Shown here: piece after piece, positions 1 to 8,036 of the stretch
How positions within the stretch are numbered: position 1 is the first letter of the stretch
Layout of the letters: every line of letters starts with the position of its first letter
Assembly (NCBI GenBank): GCA_021205185.1
Contig: JAJPYB010000001.1
Span: 62,001-126,000, forward strand
Length of the DNA: 64,000 nucleotides
Reading direction: 5' to 3'
Origin: Ruminococcus sp.
GTDB taxonomy: Bacteria; Bacillota; Clostridia; Oscillospirales; Ruminococcaceae
Program-made: the position numbers and the translations under genes
Notes under the pieces: generated by a model
Databases searched by the model: none
Seen by the model: the letters and a program-made list of their open reading frames with translations, nothing else
Told to the model about the DNA's origin: nothing

Positions 1-423
1 ATACATCCAGAAGACAGCGTAAGTGATAACTGTCACCAGCACTAAAATAACAAGAGAAATATCAAAATACACAGTCATTCCGATTATGTATACGCTTCTT
101 CCGAGCAGCCGCCATAAAACCAAGCACAGTCCAATAAAAAGCAGGTTTACAAGTGTAAGCTTTAAAGCAGTATCTAAAAACGCTCTTGCGTTAAAGCCGG
201 AGAGCAGAAGCGAAATCAGGATAAGATATAAAAGCTTTGCAAGCGTGCTAATCGGCAGACTGTCGCTTACAAAAATTTGCAGTGATGATATTCCGCCGAG
301 GAGTGACGCCAAAAGGGTTCTGAGGGGCGAAAAACGCTTGTGGGAAACAAGCATAACCGATTTTATAAAGAAGTATGTAAAGTATACGTTTGTGAGTATT
401 AAAACGTCTATGTAAACAGTCAT
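1..423 (-). CDS. spoIIGA: Sigma-E processing peptidase SpoIIGA-like, N-terminal part (cut by window edge)
   Basis: Reading leftwards from ATG at 423, an open frame of 141 codons runs off the window edge without a stop. It begins MTVYIDVLILTNVYFTYFFI, the typical start of SpoIIGA, followed by several hydrophobic segments with short loops (four to five membrane passes visible). In the family, an N-terminal five-pass membrane domain is followed by a cytoplasmic aspartic protease domain that removes the pro-sequence of pro-sigma-E in the mother cell; that catalytic half would lie outside the window. A GGGTGG ribosome binding site precedes the ATG. sigE usually follows spoIIGA and would also be to the left. 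Supports a spore-forming lineage. Family call is from the N-terminal signature and topology only. Confidence 0.75.
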   Translation of the reverse strand, partial: MTVYIDVLILTNVYFTYFFIKSVMLVSHKRFSPLRTLLASLLGGISSLQIFVSDSLPISTLAKLLYLILISLLLSGFNARAFLDTALKLTLVNLLFIGLCLVLWRLLGRSVYIIGMTVYFDISLVILVLVTVITYAVFWMY

Positions 424-503
424 TGTACCACCCGTATGACACCTTTTTGCTTTCTGAAAATAGTATAAACCAAACAGGCTGAAAGAATTGTCGATTTAAA
501 AGC

Positions 504-540
504 GCAAAAAAGCCTTTGCGGAAAAATTTCCACAAAGGCA
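504..540 (-). terminator. Intrinsic terminator after the 117-residue protein gene
   Basis: On the minus strand a stem GCCTTTGTGGAAA / TTTCCGCAAAGGC (one mismatch or wobble) is followed by a run of six T. It lies between the stop at 555 and the start of the spoIIGA-like gene at 423. Confidence 0.8.
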
Positions 541-554
541 TTAAAGCGAGATTT

Positions 555-908
555 CTACCAAAGCTTTAAATCAAAGGCGTTAAATATAAACACAAGCAAA
601 ACTATTATAAAAATCGCCGCAAATACTAAAGCTATTGTAATAGCTGCGAGCTTTGAGTCGCTCATTTTCTTTGAGCTTTTTTTCTTTTTATTTTTGCTCG
701 AAGCTTTTGACGTCGAAGCAGATGTGCTTTGCGACTTTGCAAGCGGCTGCCAGCTTTCGTTTTTTTGAACTCTTGCCAAAACTATCGGCTCGGATTTTTT
801 AGTCGACTTTTTTGAAGTGGTTTTTCTTTTAGCGGCTGTACTTTTTGAAGTAGTGCTTTTTGATTTGGAAGATCCGGTGGTGCTTGTTTTCTTTTTTGTC
901 TGCGCCAA
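555..908 (-). CDS. Basic Ser/Thr/Lys-rich protein with C-terminal membrane anchor, unknown function
   Basis: 117 residues starting at TTG (908), preceded by GAGGG eight bases upstream. About the first 85 residues are low-complexity and strongly basic (Lys, Ser, Thr, Ala), without recognisable domain; residues about 87-112 form one hydrophobic segment ending in FDLKLW. The layout predicts a single-pass protein with a disordered, positively charged N-terminal region, possibly cytoplasmic and tail-anchored. It has its own promoter (960-988) and terminator, so it is monocistronic. I do not recognise the family; a nucleic-acid or cell-wall polymer contact through the basic region is only a guess. 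The rare start codon leaves the exact N-terminus slightly uncertain. Confidence 0.7.
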   Translation of the reverse strand: MAQTKKKTSTTGSSKSKSTTSKSTAAKRKTTSKKSTKKSEPIVLARVQKNESWQPLAKSQSTSASTSKASSKNKKKKSSKKMSDSKLAAITIALVFAAIFIIVLLVFIFNAFDLKLW

Positions 909-959
909 TTATTTCACCCTCTTTTAGTTGTGATTTTGCATTTACTCTTTTCATATTCT

Positions 960-988
960 ATTTTACTAAATCTGATTATATGTGTCAA
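960..988 (-). promoter_or_regulatory. Sigma-A promoter for the 117-residue protein gene
   Basis: Minus strand TTGACA (983-988) and TAAAAT (960-965) with a 17 bp spacer. It is divergent from the purC promoter immediately to the right. Confidence 0.75.
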
Positions 989-1006
989 GAAAAAAGAGCG
1001 CAAGTC

Positions 1007-1035
1007 TTGAAAATAAAAGGAAACTATGGTACAAT
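1007..1035 (+). promoter_or_regulatory. Sigma-A promoter of purC, extended -10
   Basis: TTGAAA (1007-1012), 17 bp spacer, TACAAT (1030-1035) preceded by TGG, an extended -10. Transcription would start near 1042, which rules out translation from the upstream in-frame ATG at 1026. Confidence 0.8.
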
Positions 1036-1106
1036 TTATTAAAGGCTTGCAAGAAATACATCTTTTGCCAAGCTACCCAATCAGATTTTGGAAAGGATTG
1101 TTTGTA

Positions 1107-1952
1107 ATGAAAAAAATTATCAGCGGAAAAGTAAGAGAGGTTTACGACCTTGAAAACGGTCAGCTTGTTATTGTCACAACCGACAGAATATCAGCCTTCG
1201 ACGTTATTCTTCCTACAGAAATTCCTGACAAGGGAATCGTTTTAAATCAGATGTCGCTGTTCTGGTTTGACTATGTCAAGGATATAATTCCCAACCACAT
1301 TATTTCAAGCGACTTAAAGGATATGCCCAAGGAGTTTCAGAAGCCTGAATACGAGGGCAGAACTATTCTTGTTAAAAAGCTTAAAATGATGAACTACGAG
1401 TTTATAGTTCGCGGATATATGTTTGGAAGTATGTGGTCGGCTTACCAAAAGGGCGAGGAATTCTGCGGCACTAAGTTTGACAAGGAGTACCAGCTTGCTG
1501 AGAAGCTCGACGAGCCGATGTTTACGCCTTCTACAAAGGCTAGCGAAAGGCACGACATCTATGTTAGCTTTGAGCAGATGGCAAGCGATATAGGCTTTGA
1601 GCTTGCCGAAAAGATCAAGGATATTTCGCTCAAGCTTTACAACAAGTGCTTTGAATACGCTAAGGAGCATGGGATTATTTTAGTTGACACAAAATTTGAG
1701 TTTGGTATGGACGAAAACGGTGTGCTTACTATTGCCGATGAAATATTTACGCCTGACTCATCGAGGTTCTGGGACGCAGACGAATACAAGATTGGCACAA
1801 GTCCAAAGAGCTTTGACAAGCAGTTTGTCAGAGATTGGCTGAAGGAAATGGGAATTGACGGTAAGGAAGGCATTCAGCCGCTTCCGCAGGATGTTGTTGA
1901 CAATACGAGCAAAATATACTGGGAAGGTCTTCATAGACTAAAGGGTGAATAA
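1107..1952 (+). CDS. purC: Phosphoribosylaminoimidazole-succinocarboxamide synthase (SAICAR synthase)
   Basis: 281 residues. Catalyses ATP-dependent joining of CAIR and aspartate to SAICAR in de novo purine synthesis, cytoplasmic. Diagnostic stretches are SGKVREVYDL near the N-terminus, TDRISAFDVILP (about residue 25-36), KASERHDIYVSFEQ and VDTKFEFG with the following DEIFTPDSSRFW. The in-frame ATG at 1026 lies inside the -10 region of the promoter, whereas the ATG at 1107 follows GGAAAGGA at good distance, so 1107 is the start. No other purine gene is adjacent, so it appears as a single-gene unit here; no purine riboswitch was recognised in the short leader. Confidence 0.96.
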   Translation: MKKIISGKVREVYDLENGQLVIVTTDRISAFDVILPTEIPDKGIVLNQMSLFWFDYVKDIIPNHIISSDLKDMPKEFQKPEYEGRTILVKKLKMMNYEFIVRGYMFGSMWSAYQKGEEFCGTKFDKEYQLAEKLDEPMFTPSTKASERHDIYVSFEQMASDIGFELAEKIKDISLKLYNKCFEYAKEHGIILVDTKFEFGMDENGVLTIADEIFTPDSSRFWDADEYKIGTSPKSFDKQFVRDWLKEMGIDGKEGIQPLPQDVVDNTSKIYWEGLHRLKGE

Positions 1953-1990
1953 AAAATTTCCCGAAATAGTAAAAATAACGAAAAAAGCAC

Positions 1991-2019
1991 TTGCAATTGT
2001 TGAAAAAGTGTGTTATACT
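1991..2019 (+). promoter_or_regulatory. Sigma-A promoter of rplS, extended -10
   Basis: TTGCAA (1991-1996), 17 bp spacer, TATACT (2014-2019) preceded by TGT (extended -10). Start of transcription expected near 2026, giving a leader of about 130 bases before rplS. Confidence 0.8.
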
Positions 2020-2025
2020 ATTTAG

Positions 2026-2157
2026 GCATTTGAAAATCCGTCGTGCCTTTCGACGGGAGTTAGTGCATATCGTTCGATATACATTAAAGCGGATAGTCCT
2101 CTGACACTTGAAATTAAGTGTGTATGAATGTCTGAAAAAACACAGGAGGTATTTAAA
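2026..2157 (+). ncRNA. Structured 5' leader of rplS (L19 leader type)
   Basis: The untranslated leader holds three clear hairpins: CCGTCG/CGACGG (2038-2056), a stem around ATATC-GTTC-GATAT with flanking pairs AGTG/CATT (2061-2086), and ACACTT/AAGTGT (2104-2121). ATCCG (2036-2040) could alternatively pair with CGGAT (2090-2094), which excludes the first hairpin. Low-GC Gram-positive rplS genes are known to carry an L19 leader thought to mediate autoregulation; I infer the same role from position and structure and did not match the published consensus base by base. Confidence 0.6.
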
Positions 2158-2502
2158 GTGGATGCTTTAAAGCTTATTTCAAATTCAAGCCTGAAGGCTG
2201 AGGTTCCTGAGCTTAACATTGGTGATACCGTCAGGGTTCACGTTAAGATCAAGGAAGGCGACAAGTCAAGAATTCAGGTGTTCGAGGGAACAATCATCGC
2301 TAAGAAGCACGGCGGAATCAACGAAACCTTCACAGTAAGAAGAGTTGCTCACGGCTGTGGAATCGAAAGAGTTTTCCCTGTTCATTCACCTGTTGTTGAC
2401 AAGGTTGAAATTGTTAGAAGAGGTCGTGTAAGAAGAGCTAAGCTATACTACTTGAGAGACAGAGTTGGTAAGGCTGCTAAGGTTAAAGAAGCGATCAGAT
2501 AG
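2158..2502 (+). CDS. rplS: 50S ribosomal protein L19
   Basis: 114 residues, the normal L19 length. Contains the family core [11 protein letters not shown]-like stretch (here [19 protein letters not shown]), [27 protein letters not shown] and [11 protein letters not shown]19 sits at the 30S-50S interface in the large subunit. An in-frame ATG at 2128 would add ten residues, but a strong AGGAGG (2144-2149) lies eight bases before GTG at 2158 and inside that extension, so GTG 2158 is taken as the start. Monocistronic: own promoter, structured leader and strong terminator. trmD and rimM, often upstream in other bacteria, are absent here. Confidence 0.96.
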   Translation: MDALKLISNSSLKAEVPELNIGDTVRVHVKIKEGDKSRIQVFEGTIIAKKHGGINETFTVRRVAHGCGIERVFPVHSPVVDKVEIVRRGRVRRAKLYYLRDRVGKAAKVKEAIR

Positions 2503-2512
2503 CAAGAAATTT

Positions 2513-2546
2513 TACGGAGTAGTTTTTAACTGCTCCGTATTTTTTT
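2513..2546 (+). terminator. Intrinsic terminator of rplS
   Basis: Stem TACGGAGTAGTT / AACTGCTCCGTA (one G-T wobble), three-base loop, followed by seven T. Confidence 0.92.
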
Positions 2547-2548
2547 AG

Positions 2549-2584
2549 TCACAAAATAAGCCCTCACCATAAAAGGTGAGGGCT
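2549..2584 (-). terminator. Terminator of the zinc-ribbon membrane protein operon
   Basis: Perfect 10 bp stem AGCCCTCACC / GGTGAGGGCT (2559-2584); on the minus strand it is followed by TTATTTTG. It faces the rplS terminator, separating convergent units. Confidence 0.8.
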
Positions 2585-2633
2585 GTTTATGAAAATATTA
2601 AAAAAGATATAGAAAACAGTCGATTTGATATGT

Positions 2634-3668
2634 TTAAGCTTCTTCGCTCTCTTCTGAAATAAGCTTTCGCATTGAACCCTTGAACTTGAAAATTAAAATT
2701 CCAAAGCAAAGATCTGCTGTAAGCGTCATTGCAAGTCCTAAAAGAGTGAACAGCATAAGATCTGTCGAATAATAGTAGTCCATAATTATTGATAAAATCT
2801 CGCCAAACTCGTCAGCTCCGAAGGAAATTGAAGCTGCAGTTGCGTAAATCACCAGATTTGCTATCAATGTCAAAGCGGTGCCGACTGCTGAAATAATGCA
2901 TAATACACCTACAAAGGAGGATACCTTATCAGAAGCTACGCCAGTAACGGCAACACGCTTAGCTGTATTTATCGACTTTATAACAAAGGCATAGTAGACG
3001 TTGATAAACGCTATAATTGCTATAATGAGAATGTTGAAAACTACGAGAAGTATCGTTGTTCCGTCGTCCACACCATAGCTCGTTGCAGCTACGGACGATA
3101 TCAGAAAAATAATTTCGCAAATTCCAAACAATACGTCAAGAGCTACCATGTAAAATACCATTATTACCTTTACAAGGGTAAGTCCTGATGTTTTCATTCT
3201 GTTGTTCTTGCTGATAGCACTCGAATATGTAAGCCACAGTCCGATTGCTACAAGAATACTTGGCAGAGAGCTCATCACAGCGCTGAATATTGACGAAGCG
3301 ACGCTTGCGGTAGTAAAGGTGATGTATATATCATAATCCACACCAAACTTGTTTGCAAGAATCATAATTGTATCAGCAAAATTTGACGAGGTAGAAGTAT
3401 AAACCGAGGTTATCAATGAAATTACAATTGCCAGAGAAAAAGCAATAACTGAAATTAAGAACAGCGGCGAGCTTCCCGCACTTTTTAGCTTGTCAACCAC
3501 CCTTTGCGAGCCTTGCGGTGCTACAACGGTTTGTGCACACGGCTGCTGATATGGATTGTAATTTACGTATTGCTGGTTGCTACCGGGCTGTGAGCCTACA
3601 GCCTGACCGCAATGGTGGCAAAAGGCAGAATTGTCGGGAATTTGCGCTCCGCACTTTGGACAAAACAT
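2634..3668 (-). CDS. Zinc-ribbon membrane protein of unknown function
   Basis: 344 residues. The N-terminus is a zinc ribbon (MFCPKCGAQIPDNSAFCHHCG, two CxxC pairs at residues 3-6 and 17-20), then a Gln/Pro-rich linker to about residue 55 and about six hydrophobic segments between residues 75 and 330. Such zinc_ribbon_2 plus multipass proteins are common in Clostridia and have no assigned function; the ribbon faces the cytoplasm by inference. A strong AAGGAGG precedes the start. It lies 19 bases downstream of the phosphoribosyltransferase-like gene and shares its promoter, so the two are probably co-expressed. Confidence 0.8.
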   Translation of the reverse strand: MFCPKCGAQIPDNSAFCHHCGQAVGSQPGSNQQYVNYNPYQQPCAQTVVAPQGSQRVVDKLKSAGSSPLFLISVIAFSLAIVISLITSVYTSTSSNFADTIMILANKFGVDYDIYITFTTASVASSIFSAVMSSLPSILVAIGLWLTYSSAISKNNRMKTSGLTLVKVIMVFYMVALDVLFGICEIIFLISSVAATSYGVDDGTTILLVVFNILIIAIIAFINVYYAFVIKSINTAKRVAVTGVASDKVSSFVGVLCIISAVGTALTLIANLVIYATAASISFGADEFGEILSIIMDYYYSTDLMLFTLLGLAMTLTADLCFGILIFKFKGSMRKLISEESEEA

Positions 3669-3687
3669 AATATACCTCCTTGAAAGC

Positions 3688-4317
3688 TTAAAGCTTTGAA
3701 TAACCGAAGCTGTTTACCAATGCGTCAACCTTATTTCCTGATAAGCATTGCTCGCAATCTTTCGGAGTGTATGTAGCATAGCCTGGAATGTCCTTGTCGG
3801 TAAAGATTGACTTTACAGAAATTCCATTTGATTCGTCAATAGCTGAAAAAATAGCGGAAATTGCCGCAAGCTTGCCATTGTAATAGTTAAGGCAGTCGAT
3901 TGCACGGTTTATTGTCTTACCGGTTGATGCTGATGAAATGAGCAGTAATATCTGCTTCTGCCAGATTTTCGACTGAGTATTATCTCTGAAAATCATCTGG
4001 TTGTTGCTGTTAAACTCAGGCGTAATTACACAAATATCTACGTCCTTGTTAATTCCTGCTGAGCTTAGATCCTCAGCTAAAAATGCGCCAAGCATTTCAG
4101 TTCCCTCAAGGCAAATGATAGTGTCGATATGAGTTCCGGTATAATTCATAGCCAGATCACTTGCCGCTTCCTTAGCCATTTTATGACTAGTCTTAATAGC
4201 GGTCATATCTACATAATAGTTGATATGAGAGTGGTTTGTTGCGAAATGTCCAGGAATTACGCCTATTTTTACTCTTTTATTTCTCGAAGATGAAATTGTT
4301 TTTGCTCTGCTTTCCAT
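3688..4317 (-). CDS. Phosphoribosyltransferase-fold protein (orotate phosphoribosyltransferase-like), degenerate PRPP loop
   Basis: 209 residues. The overall pattern (IPGHFATNHSHINYYVDMT, IICLEGTEMLGAFLAEDL, and a C-terminal cysteine pair CEQC with ALVNSFGYSKL) matches the orotate phosphoribosyltransferase-like proteins annotated in Clostridia. The position where active enzymes have the acidic PRPP loop (DD.x.TGGT type) reads ILLLISSASTGKTIN: both acidic residues are replaced by Ser while the TGKT turn is kept. It may therefore bind a nucleotide or PRPP without normal catalysis, or use another chemistry. First gene of a two-gene unit under the promoter at 4359-4387. Function uncertain; it is not placed with pyrimidine genes. 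Confidence 0.65.
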   Translation of the reverse strand: MESRAKTISSSRNKRVKIGVIPGHFATNHSHINYYVDMTAIKTSHKMAKEAASDLAMNYTGTHIDTIICLEGTEMLGAFLAEDLSSAGINKDVDICVITPEFNSNNQMIFRDNTQSKIWQKQILLLISSASTGKTINRAIDCLNYYNGKLAAISAIFSAIDESNGISVKSIFTDKDIPGYATYTPKDCEQCLSGNKVDALVNSFGYSKL

Positions 4318-4358
4318 TAAAAGTCCTCCCGTTCGTAAATGAATTAGCTCTTAAAATA

Positions 4359-4387
4359 ACTATATCATATTTTACGCCGTTTTGCAA
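4359..4387 (-). promoter_or_regulatory. Sigma-A promoter of the PRTase-like / zinc-ribbon operon
   Basis: Minus strand TTGCAA (4382-4387), 17 bp spacer, TATAGT (4359-4364). Confidence 0.75.
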
Positions 4388-4409
4388 GGGCAAACAAAGT
4401 ATTTTGCAA

Positions 4410-4441
4410 AACATTTTTAAAAGGCAGCGATTAACCGCCTT
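4410..4441 (-). terminator. Weak intrinsic terminator after the rRNA methyltransferase gene
   Basis: Stem AAGGCGG / CTGCCTT (one wobble) followed on the minus strand by TTAAAAATGTTTT. Short stem and interrupted T run, hence moderate confidence. Confidence 0.5.
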
Positions 4442-4453
4442 GTGACAAATTCC

Positions 4454-5560
4454 CTATTTAAAGTACATAAAAAGCTGACATTTTATCATTCCGTTGTAAA
4501 GCTTTCGGCGCTTATCAGCCTTTTTGCCGAAGAATTTTTCAAATTCCTCGTGCGGCGAAATTATATAACACGGATTATCCTTGTCAGGACGAAGCCGTTC
4601 TCCCATTATCTTATACAGCTTTTCTGCGCTTTTTATGTCAAGCAATCTTTCGCCATACGGCGGATTGCAGATTGTAATGCTGTTTTTTATTGGCTTGAAT
4701 CTGGCAATGTCCTGCTGCCTGACGGTAACCTTTGAAAATACTCCCGCCTTTTTAGCGTTAGTCTGACTAAGATCAACACACATATCGTCAACATCAAAGC
4801 CTAAAGCTTTAAATTCCCCGGTCTTATCTATTGAAGAAAGCGCCTTGTCACGCTCGGTCTTCCAGAAGTCTTTATTCATACTGCCCCATTTTTCAGCGGC
4901 AAAGCTTCGTCTTATTCCTACGGCGACGTTAAGCGCCTTATAAGCGGACTCGATAAGAAAGGTTCCAGAGCCGCACATCGGGTCAACCACAACGCTTGAA
5001 CGTCTGATTCTTGCAAAATCAACAATTCCGGCAGCAAGCGTTTCCTTGATTGGCGCATCGTTTGAATTTCTGCGGTAGCCTCGCTTGTGAAGCGAAATTC
5101 CAGTCGTATCAAGGCAGATTGAAGCTTCGTCACGAAGGATATTAAACTGAATCTGATAGGTGTCGCCGCTTTCCTCAAACCACGAAACTCCGTAAACGCT
5201 CTTCAAACGCTCAACTGCCGCCTTTTTGATAATTCTTTGGCAATCGGGAACGCTGTGAAGCTTTGAATTTATGCTGTGGCCCTTAACGGGAAAAGCGTCG
5301 TTCCTGCCGATAAAGTTTTCAAGCGGGAGTGCTTTAACACCTTGATAAAGCTCCTCAAAGCTTTCGACGTGAAAGTGCCCTAGCTCTATTAAAACTCGCT
5401 CGGCGGTAGAAAGGCACAAATTTGCTCTTGCTACCATTTCATAGCCGCCTTCAAAGGAAACTCTTCCGTCACAGACGACTACATTTTCTCCGCCTATCTT
5501 TTTAACCTCGTAAGAAAGAACGCTTTCAAGCCCGAAAAGGCATGGACATACAATTTTCAT
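4454..5560 (-). CDS. THUMP-domain class I rRNA methyltransferase (RlmL N-terminal/YpsC type)
   Basis: 368 residues. The N-terminal about 160 residues form the ferredoxin-like plus THUMP RNA-binding region; the C-terminal half is a Rossmann methyltransferase with VVDPMCGSGTFLIESA as SAM-binding motif I and TICNPPYGERL as the catalytic NPPY motif. The family methylates N2 of guanine in 23S rRNA (G2445 in E. coli RlmL); the exact target here is inferred. The longest frame starts at TTG 5575, but GAGG just before ATG 5560 shows the true start (MKIVCPC). It follows the penicillin-binding protein gene after a 53-base gap that contains a hairpin, and ends at a weak terminator. Confidence 0.88.
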   Translation of the reverse strand: MKIVCPCLFGLESVLSYEVKKIGGENVVVCDGRVSFEGGYEMVARANLCLSTAERVLIELGHFHVESFEELYQGVKALPLENFIGRNDAFPVKGHSINSKLHSVPDCQRIIKKAAVERLKSVYGVSWFEESGDTYQIQFNILRDEASICLDTTGISLHKRGYRRNSNDAPIKETLAAGIVDFARIRRSSVVVDPMCGSGTFLIESAYKALNVAVGIRRSFAAEKWGSMNKDFWKTERDKALSSIDKTGEFKALGFDVDDMCVDLSQTNAKKAGVFSKVTVRQQDIARFKPIKNSITICNPPYGERLLDIKSAEKLYKIMGERLRPDKDNPCYIISPHEEFEKFFGKKADKRRKLYNGMIKCQLFMYFK

Positions 5561-5574
5561 ATTAAACCTCAACA

Positions 5575-5603
5575 ATGGCTATCCGAATAAATCAGATAGC
5601 CAT
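5575..5603. repeat. Intergenic hairpin between pbp and the methyltransferase gene
   Basis: Nine-base perfect inverted repeat ATGGCTATC / GATAGCCAT with an 11-base loop. A T run follows only on the plus strand, where no gene needs it; on the minus strand it lies just before the GAGG of the methyltransferase. It may attenuate readthrough or protect mRNA ends; role inferred. Confidence 0.5.
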
Positions 5604-5613
5604 TTTTCTTATA

Positions 5614-7851
5614 TTAGTGATTTCCAGAACAGGTTTCAGGAATATTTGAATCCTTGTAATAGCCTGTCGCTGTGCTGTAACAGTTGCTTCCTGCTATAAG
5701 TCCTGTCTTTGTACAATACTTAAGCTCAACAACCGTATCAGGCATTGTAAATTCTGTAACCGTACCGGCATCTGCGATTTCGCCGAAAATATTCTTCCAG
5801 ATAGCGCCGATGTTCTTGTACTGACTTCTGTCAATCTCGGTCAGCAGCTCGTAGCCTATCCAAACTCCGCTTACATATTCAGGCGTACAACCAACGAAGG
5901 TCAGGTTTTGCCACTCGTTAGAGGTACCTGTCTTACCGACCAGATCAACATTTTCAAGCTTTGCATAACGTCCTGTACCAGATGAATTTGTTATAACGTG
6001 CTCAAGCATTCGATTCATAACATAACCGGTAGAAGAATCTATCGCCTGCTCGCCGACATATTGATTCTCGTAAACTACGTTTCCTAGCTTGTCGACAATC
6101 TTATTTACAAAGGACGCTTTGTACCACATTCCCTGATTTCCAAACGTCTGATATGCCGCTACAAGCTCATCTAAGTAAACGCCGTAGGTAAATTCACCAA
6201 CTACCATTGGAGAATAAGCGTCGTCCGTTTTACCGTCCTCGTTAGCGACTAAGCTTGTAAGGTGCATTGTGTCCTGCAGGAAATTAAAGCAATAGGTTGG
6301 CGTCAGCTCCTGAACGATCTGAGCAGGGGCGGTATTTAAAGACTTGTAAATCATCTCAAAGGTAAAGTAGTTGTTGTACGACCAGTTTTCAGAATAGCCG
6401 TCCTCAGAATAGTTTACAGGCCACTCCTCCAGCTCGCCGTCCTCGTTTTCGATTTCAATCGGTTCATCTTTAAATATAGTCGAGTAGGTTATAAGGTCCT
6501 TATCGAGCGCCGGCGCATATGACGCTATCGGCTTGATAGATGAACCCGGCGATCGCCTTGCCATTGTAGCATAGCTTAAAGAACGTGAAACTGTCTTTTC
6601 TCCCCTGTCGCCGACCACCGCCTTTACATTTCCGTTATAGTCCATAGCAATAAACGCAGCTTTCAGCGTGTCGTCGTCAGAGGTATAATAGGCGAAGGTC
6701 GAATAGTCTAAGAATTTGCTTTCAACCTCGCTTTGCATCTCAAGATCGACATTTGTGTATATCGTATATCCGCCTGCCAGAAGCTTTTCCTCGGCGGCGT
6801 CGTAGTCAATTCCCTCTTCGTCCTCCAGAATGGCTATAGCGTCGTTTATGGCGGCATCTATATAATAAGAGGTAACGCCTGTGATTTCATACTCATTATC
6901 CTCGCTGTCAACAGCTGAGGTATAGCTTGAGTCGCCTGTTACAACAAGCTCCTCCTCCAAAGCTTCGAGATATTCGGTAGTTGAAATAGCTCCGTAATCG
7001 AGCATATTTTGTAAAATAAAGTCGTTCGCTCTGCCGACGTTCATATCATAGTCGTAAACAGGATTATAAAGCGCAGGCGCACGGGTAATCGCCGCTAAGC
7101 TTGCAGCTTCCTTAACAGACAGCTCTGAAACGTCCTTGGAGAAATAATAGTTAGCTGCCGCCTGAACGCCGCAGACGTTATTCCCAAGCGGAACGATATT
7201 AAGATAGGCTTCTAATATATCGTCCTTTGTGGCAGTCTTTTCAAGGTTGATCGACCTGAAAATCTCTCGGATTTTTCTTGCGTATCCTTCGCCGCCGTCC
7301 TGAGCGTCGTCGCCCGTGATATTTTTAATAAGCTGCTGGGTTATGGTAGAACCGCCCTGATTACTACTGTAAATCGGAATAAATACGTTTATGAAAGCTC
7401 CTAAGGTTCGCTTAAAGTCAACTCCGTCGTGAGTATAGAAGTTCTCGTCCTCAGTAGAAACAAACGCTTCTCTAACGCACATTGGAATATCCTCAATATC
7501 AACCCACGTTCTCTTTTCACCGTTACCGTTCAGGGAATAATACAAAACATACTCCTCGCTGGTTTCGTCTTCCTTATCATATTCAGGGTTTTCCGCCAAG
7601 AATCTGGTCGTGAAATTAACCTCAATATTGTCAAGACTTATAGTAGATGTGGTATCGGCAAAATTAAGAATATAAATTGTAAGCGCAGTAACCAGAATCG
7701 AGCCGCTGATTATAATTATCAAAAACACGGAAAGCAGGAACATCATTAAAAATCTGAATACCTTGTACACCTTTCCATGTCGCTTGACCTTTTTTCTCTT
7801 TGTTGGCTTGTAGGGCACCTCTGTGCTTGATTTCAAGTTCTCTTTTTTCAT
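5614..7851 (-). CDS. Class A penicillin-binding protein (PBP1A type)
   Basis: 745 residues. A Lys/Arg-rich cytoplasmic tail and one membrane span (about residues 33-63) precede a glycosyltransferase-51 domain with EDENFYTHDGVD and GGSTITQQLIKN, which polymerises lipid II, and a transpeptidase domain with the SxxK nucleophile motif (Ser437 in PGSSIKP), SLNTAPAQ as SxN and GKTGTSNEW as KTG. It is anchored outside the cytoplasmic membrane and builds and crosslinks peptidoglycan. Length is within the usual 650-850 range; all catalytic motifs are intact. The C-terminus ends in a short Cys-containing tail (CTKTGLIAGSNC) as in many clostridial class A PBPs. Own promoter at 7960-7988. Confidence 0.95.
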   Translation of the reverse strand: MKKENLKSSTEVPYKPTKRKKVKRHGKVYKVFRFLMMFLLSVFLIIIISGSILVTALTIYILNFADTTSTISLDNIEVNFTTRFLAENPEYDKEDETSEEYVLYYSLNGNGEKRTWVDIEDIPMCVREAFVSTEDENFYTHDGVDFKRTLGAFINVFIPIYSSNQGGSTITQQLIKNITGDDAQDGGEGYARKIREIFRSINLEKTATKDDILEAYLNIVPLGNNVCGVQAAANYYFSKDVSELSVKEAASLAAITRAPALYNPVYDYDMNVGRANDFILQNMLDYGAISTTEYLEALEEELVVTGDSSYTSAVDSEDNEYEITGVTSYYIDAAINDAIAILEDEEGIDYDAAEEKLLAGGYTIYTNVDLEMQSEVESKFLDYSTFAYYTSDDDTLKAAFIAMDYNGNVKAVVGDRGEKTVSRSLSYATMARRSPGSSIKPIASYAPALDKDLITYSTIFKDEPIEIENEDGELEEWPVNYSEDGYSENWSYNNYFTFEMIYKSLNTAPAQIVQELTPTYCFNFLQDTMHLTSLVANEDGKTDDAYSPMVVGEFTYGVYLDELVAAYQTFGNQGMWYKASFVNKIVDKLGNVVYENQYVGEQAIDSSTGYVMNRMLEHVITNSSGTGRYAKLENVDLVGKTGTSNEWQNLTFVGCTPEYVSGVWIGYELLTEIDRSQYKNIGAIWKNIFGEIADAGTVTEFTMPDTVVELKYCTKTGLIAGSNCYSTATGYYKDSNIPETCSGNH

Positions 7852-7959
7852 AGTATTCCTTTCAATTAAACAGGACCTGCTTTTGTCAAATCGTTGTCTT
7901 TTGTATCTCGATGATTCGCCCTTTTAAAAGAGCAAAGCAATAAATGTTCTACAATTTGT

Positions 7960-7988
7960 AGTATATCACAAATACTCCAAAAAGTAAA
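7960..7988 (-). promoter_or_regulatory. Probable promoter of the class A PBP gene
   Basis: Minus strand TTTACT (7983-7988), 17 bp spacer, TATACT (7960-7965). The -35 overlaps the T tract of the upstream operon terminator. The -35 is only four of six. Confidence 0.5.
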
Positions 7989-8014
7989 GAGGGGCAAGAA
8001 AAAACTTACCCCTC
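7976..8014 (-). terminator. Terminator of the tepA-to-ispH operon
   Basis: Stem GAGGGGTAAG / CTTGCCCCTC (one wobble, 7989-8014) with a T-rich loop, followed on the minus strand by TTTACTTTTT. Confidence 0.85.
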
Positions 8015-8036
8015 GAAAATTTAAATTGTTAAATTT

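Noticed and set aside
248-541. Minus-strand frame of 97 codons
   Set aside because: It overlaps the spoIIGA-like gene on the same strand in another frame and crosses the terminator hairpin at 504-540; no ribosome binding site and no family resemblance.
1026-1106. N-terminal extension of PurC
   Set aside because: The ATG at 1026 lies within the -10 region of the promoter and would not be in the transcript.
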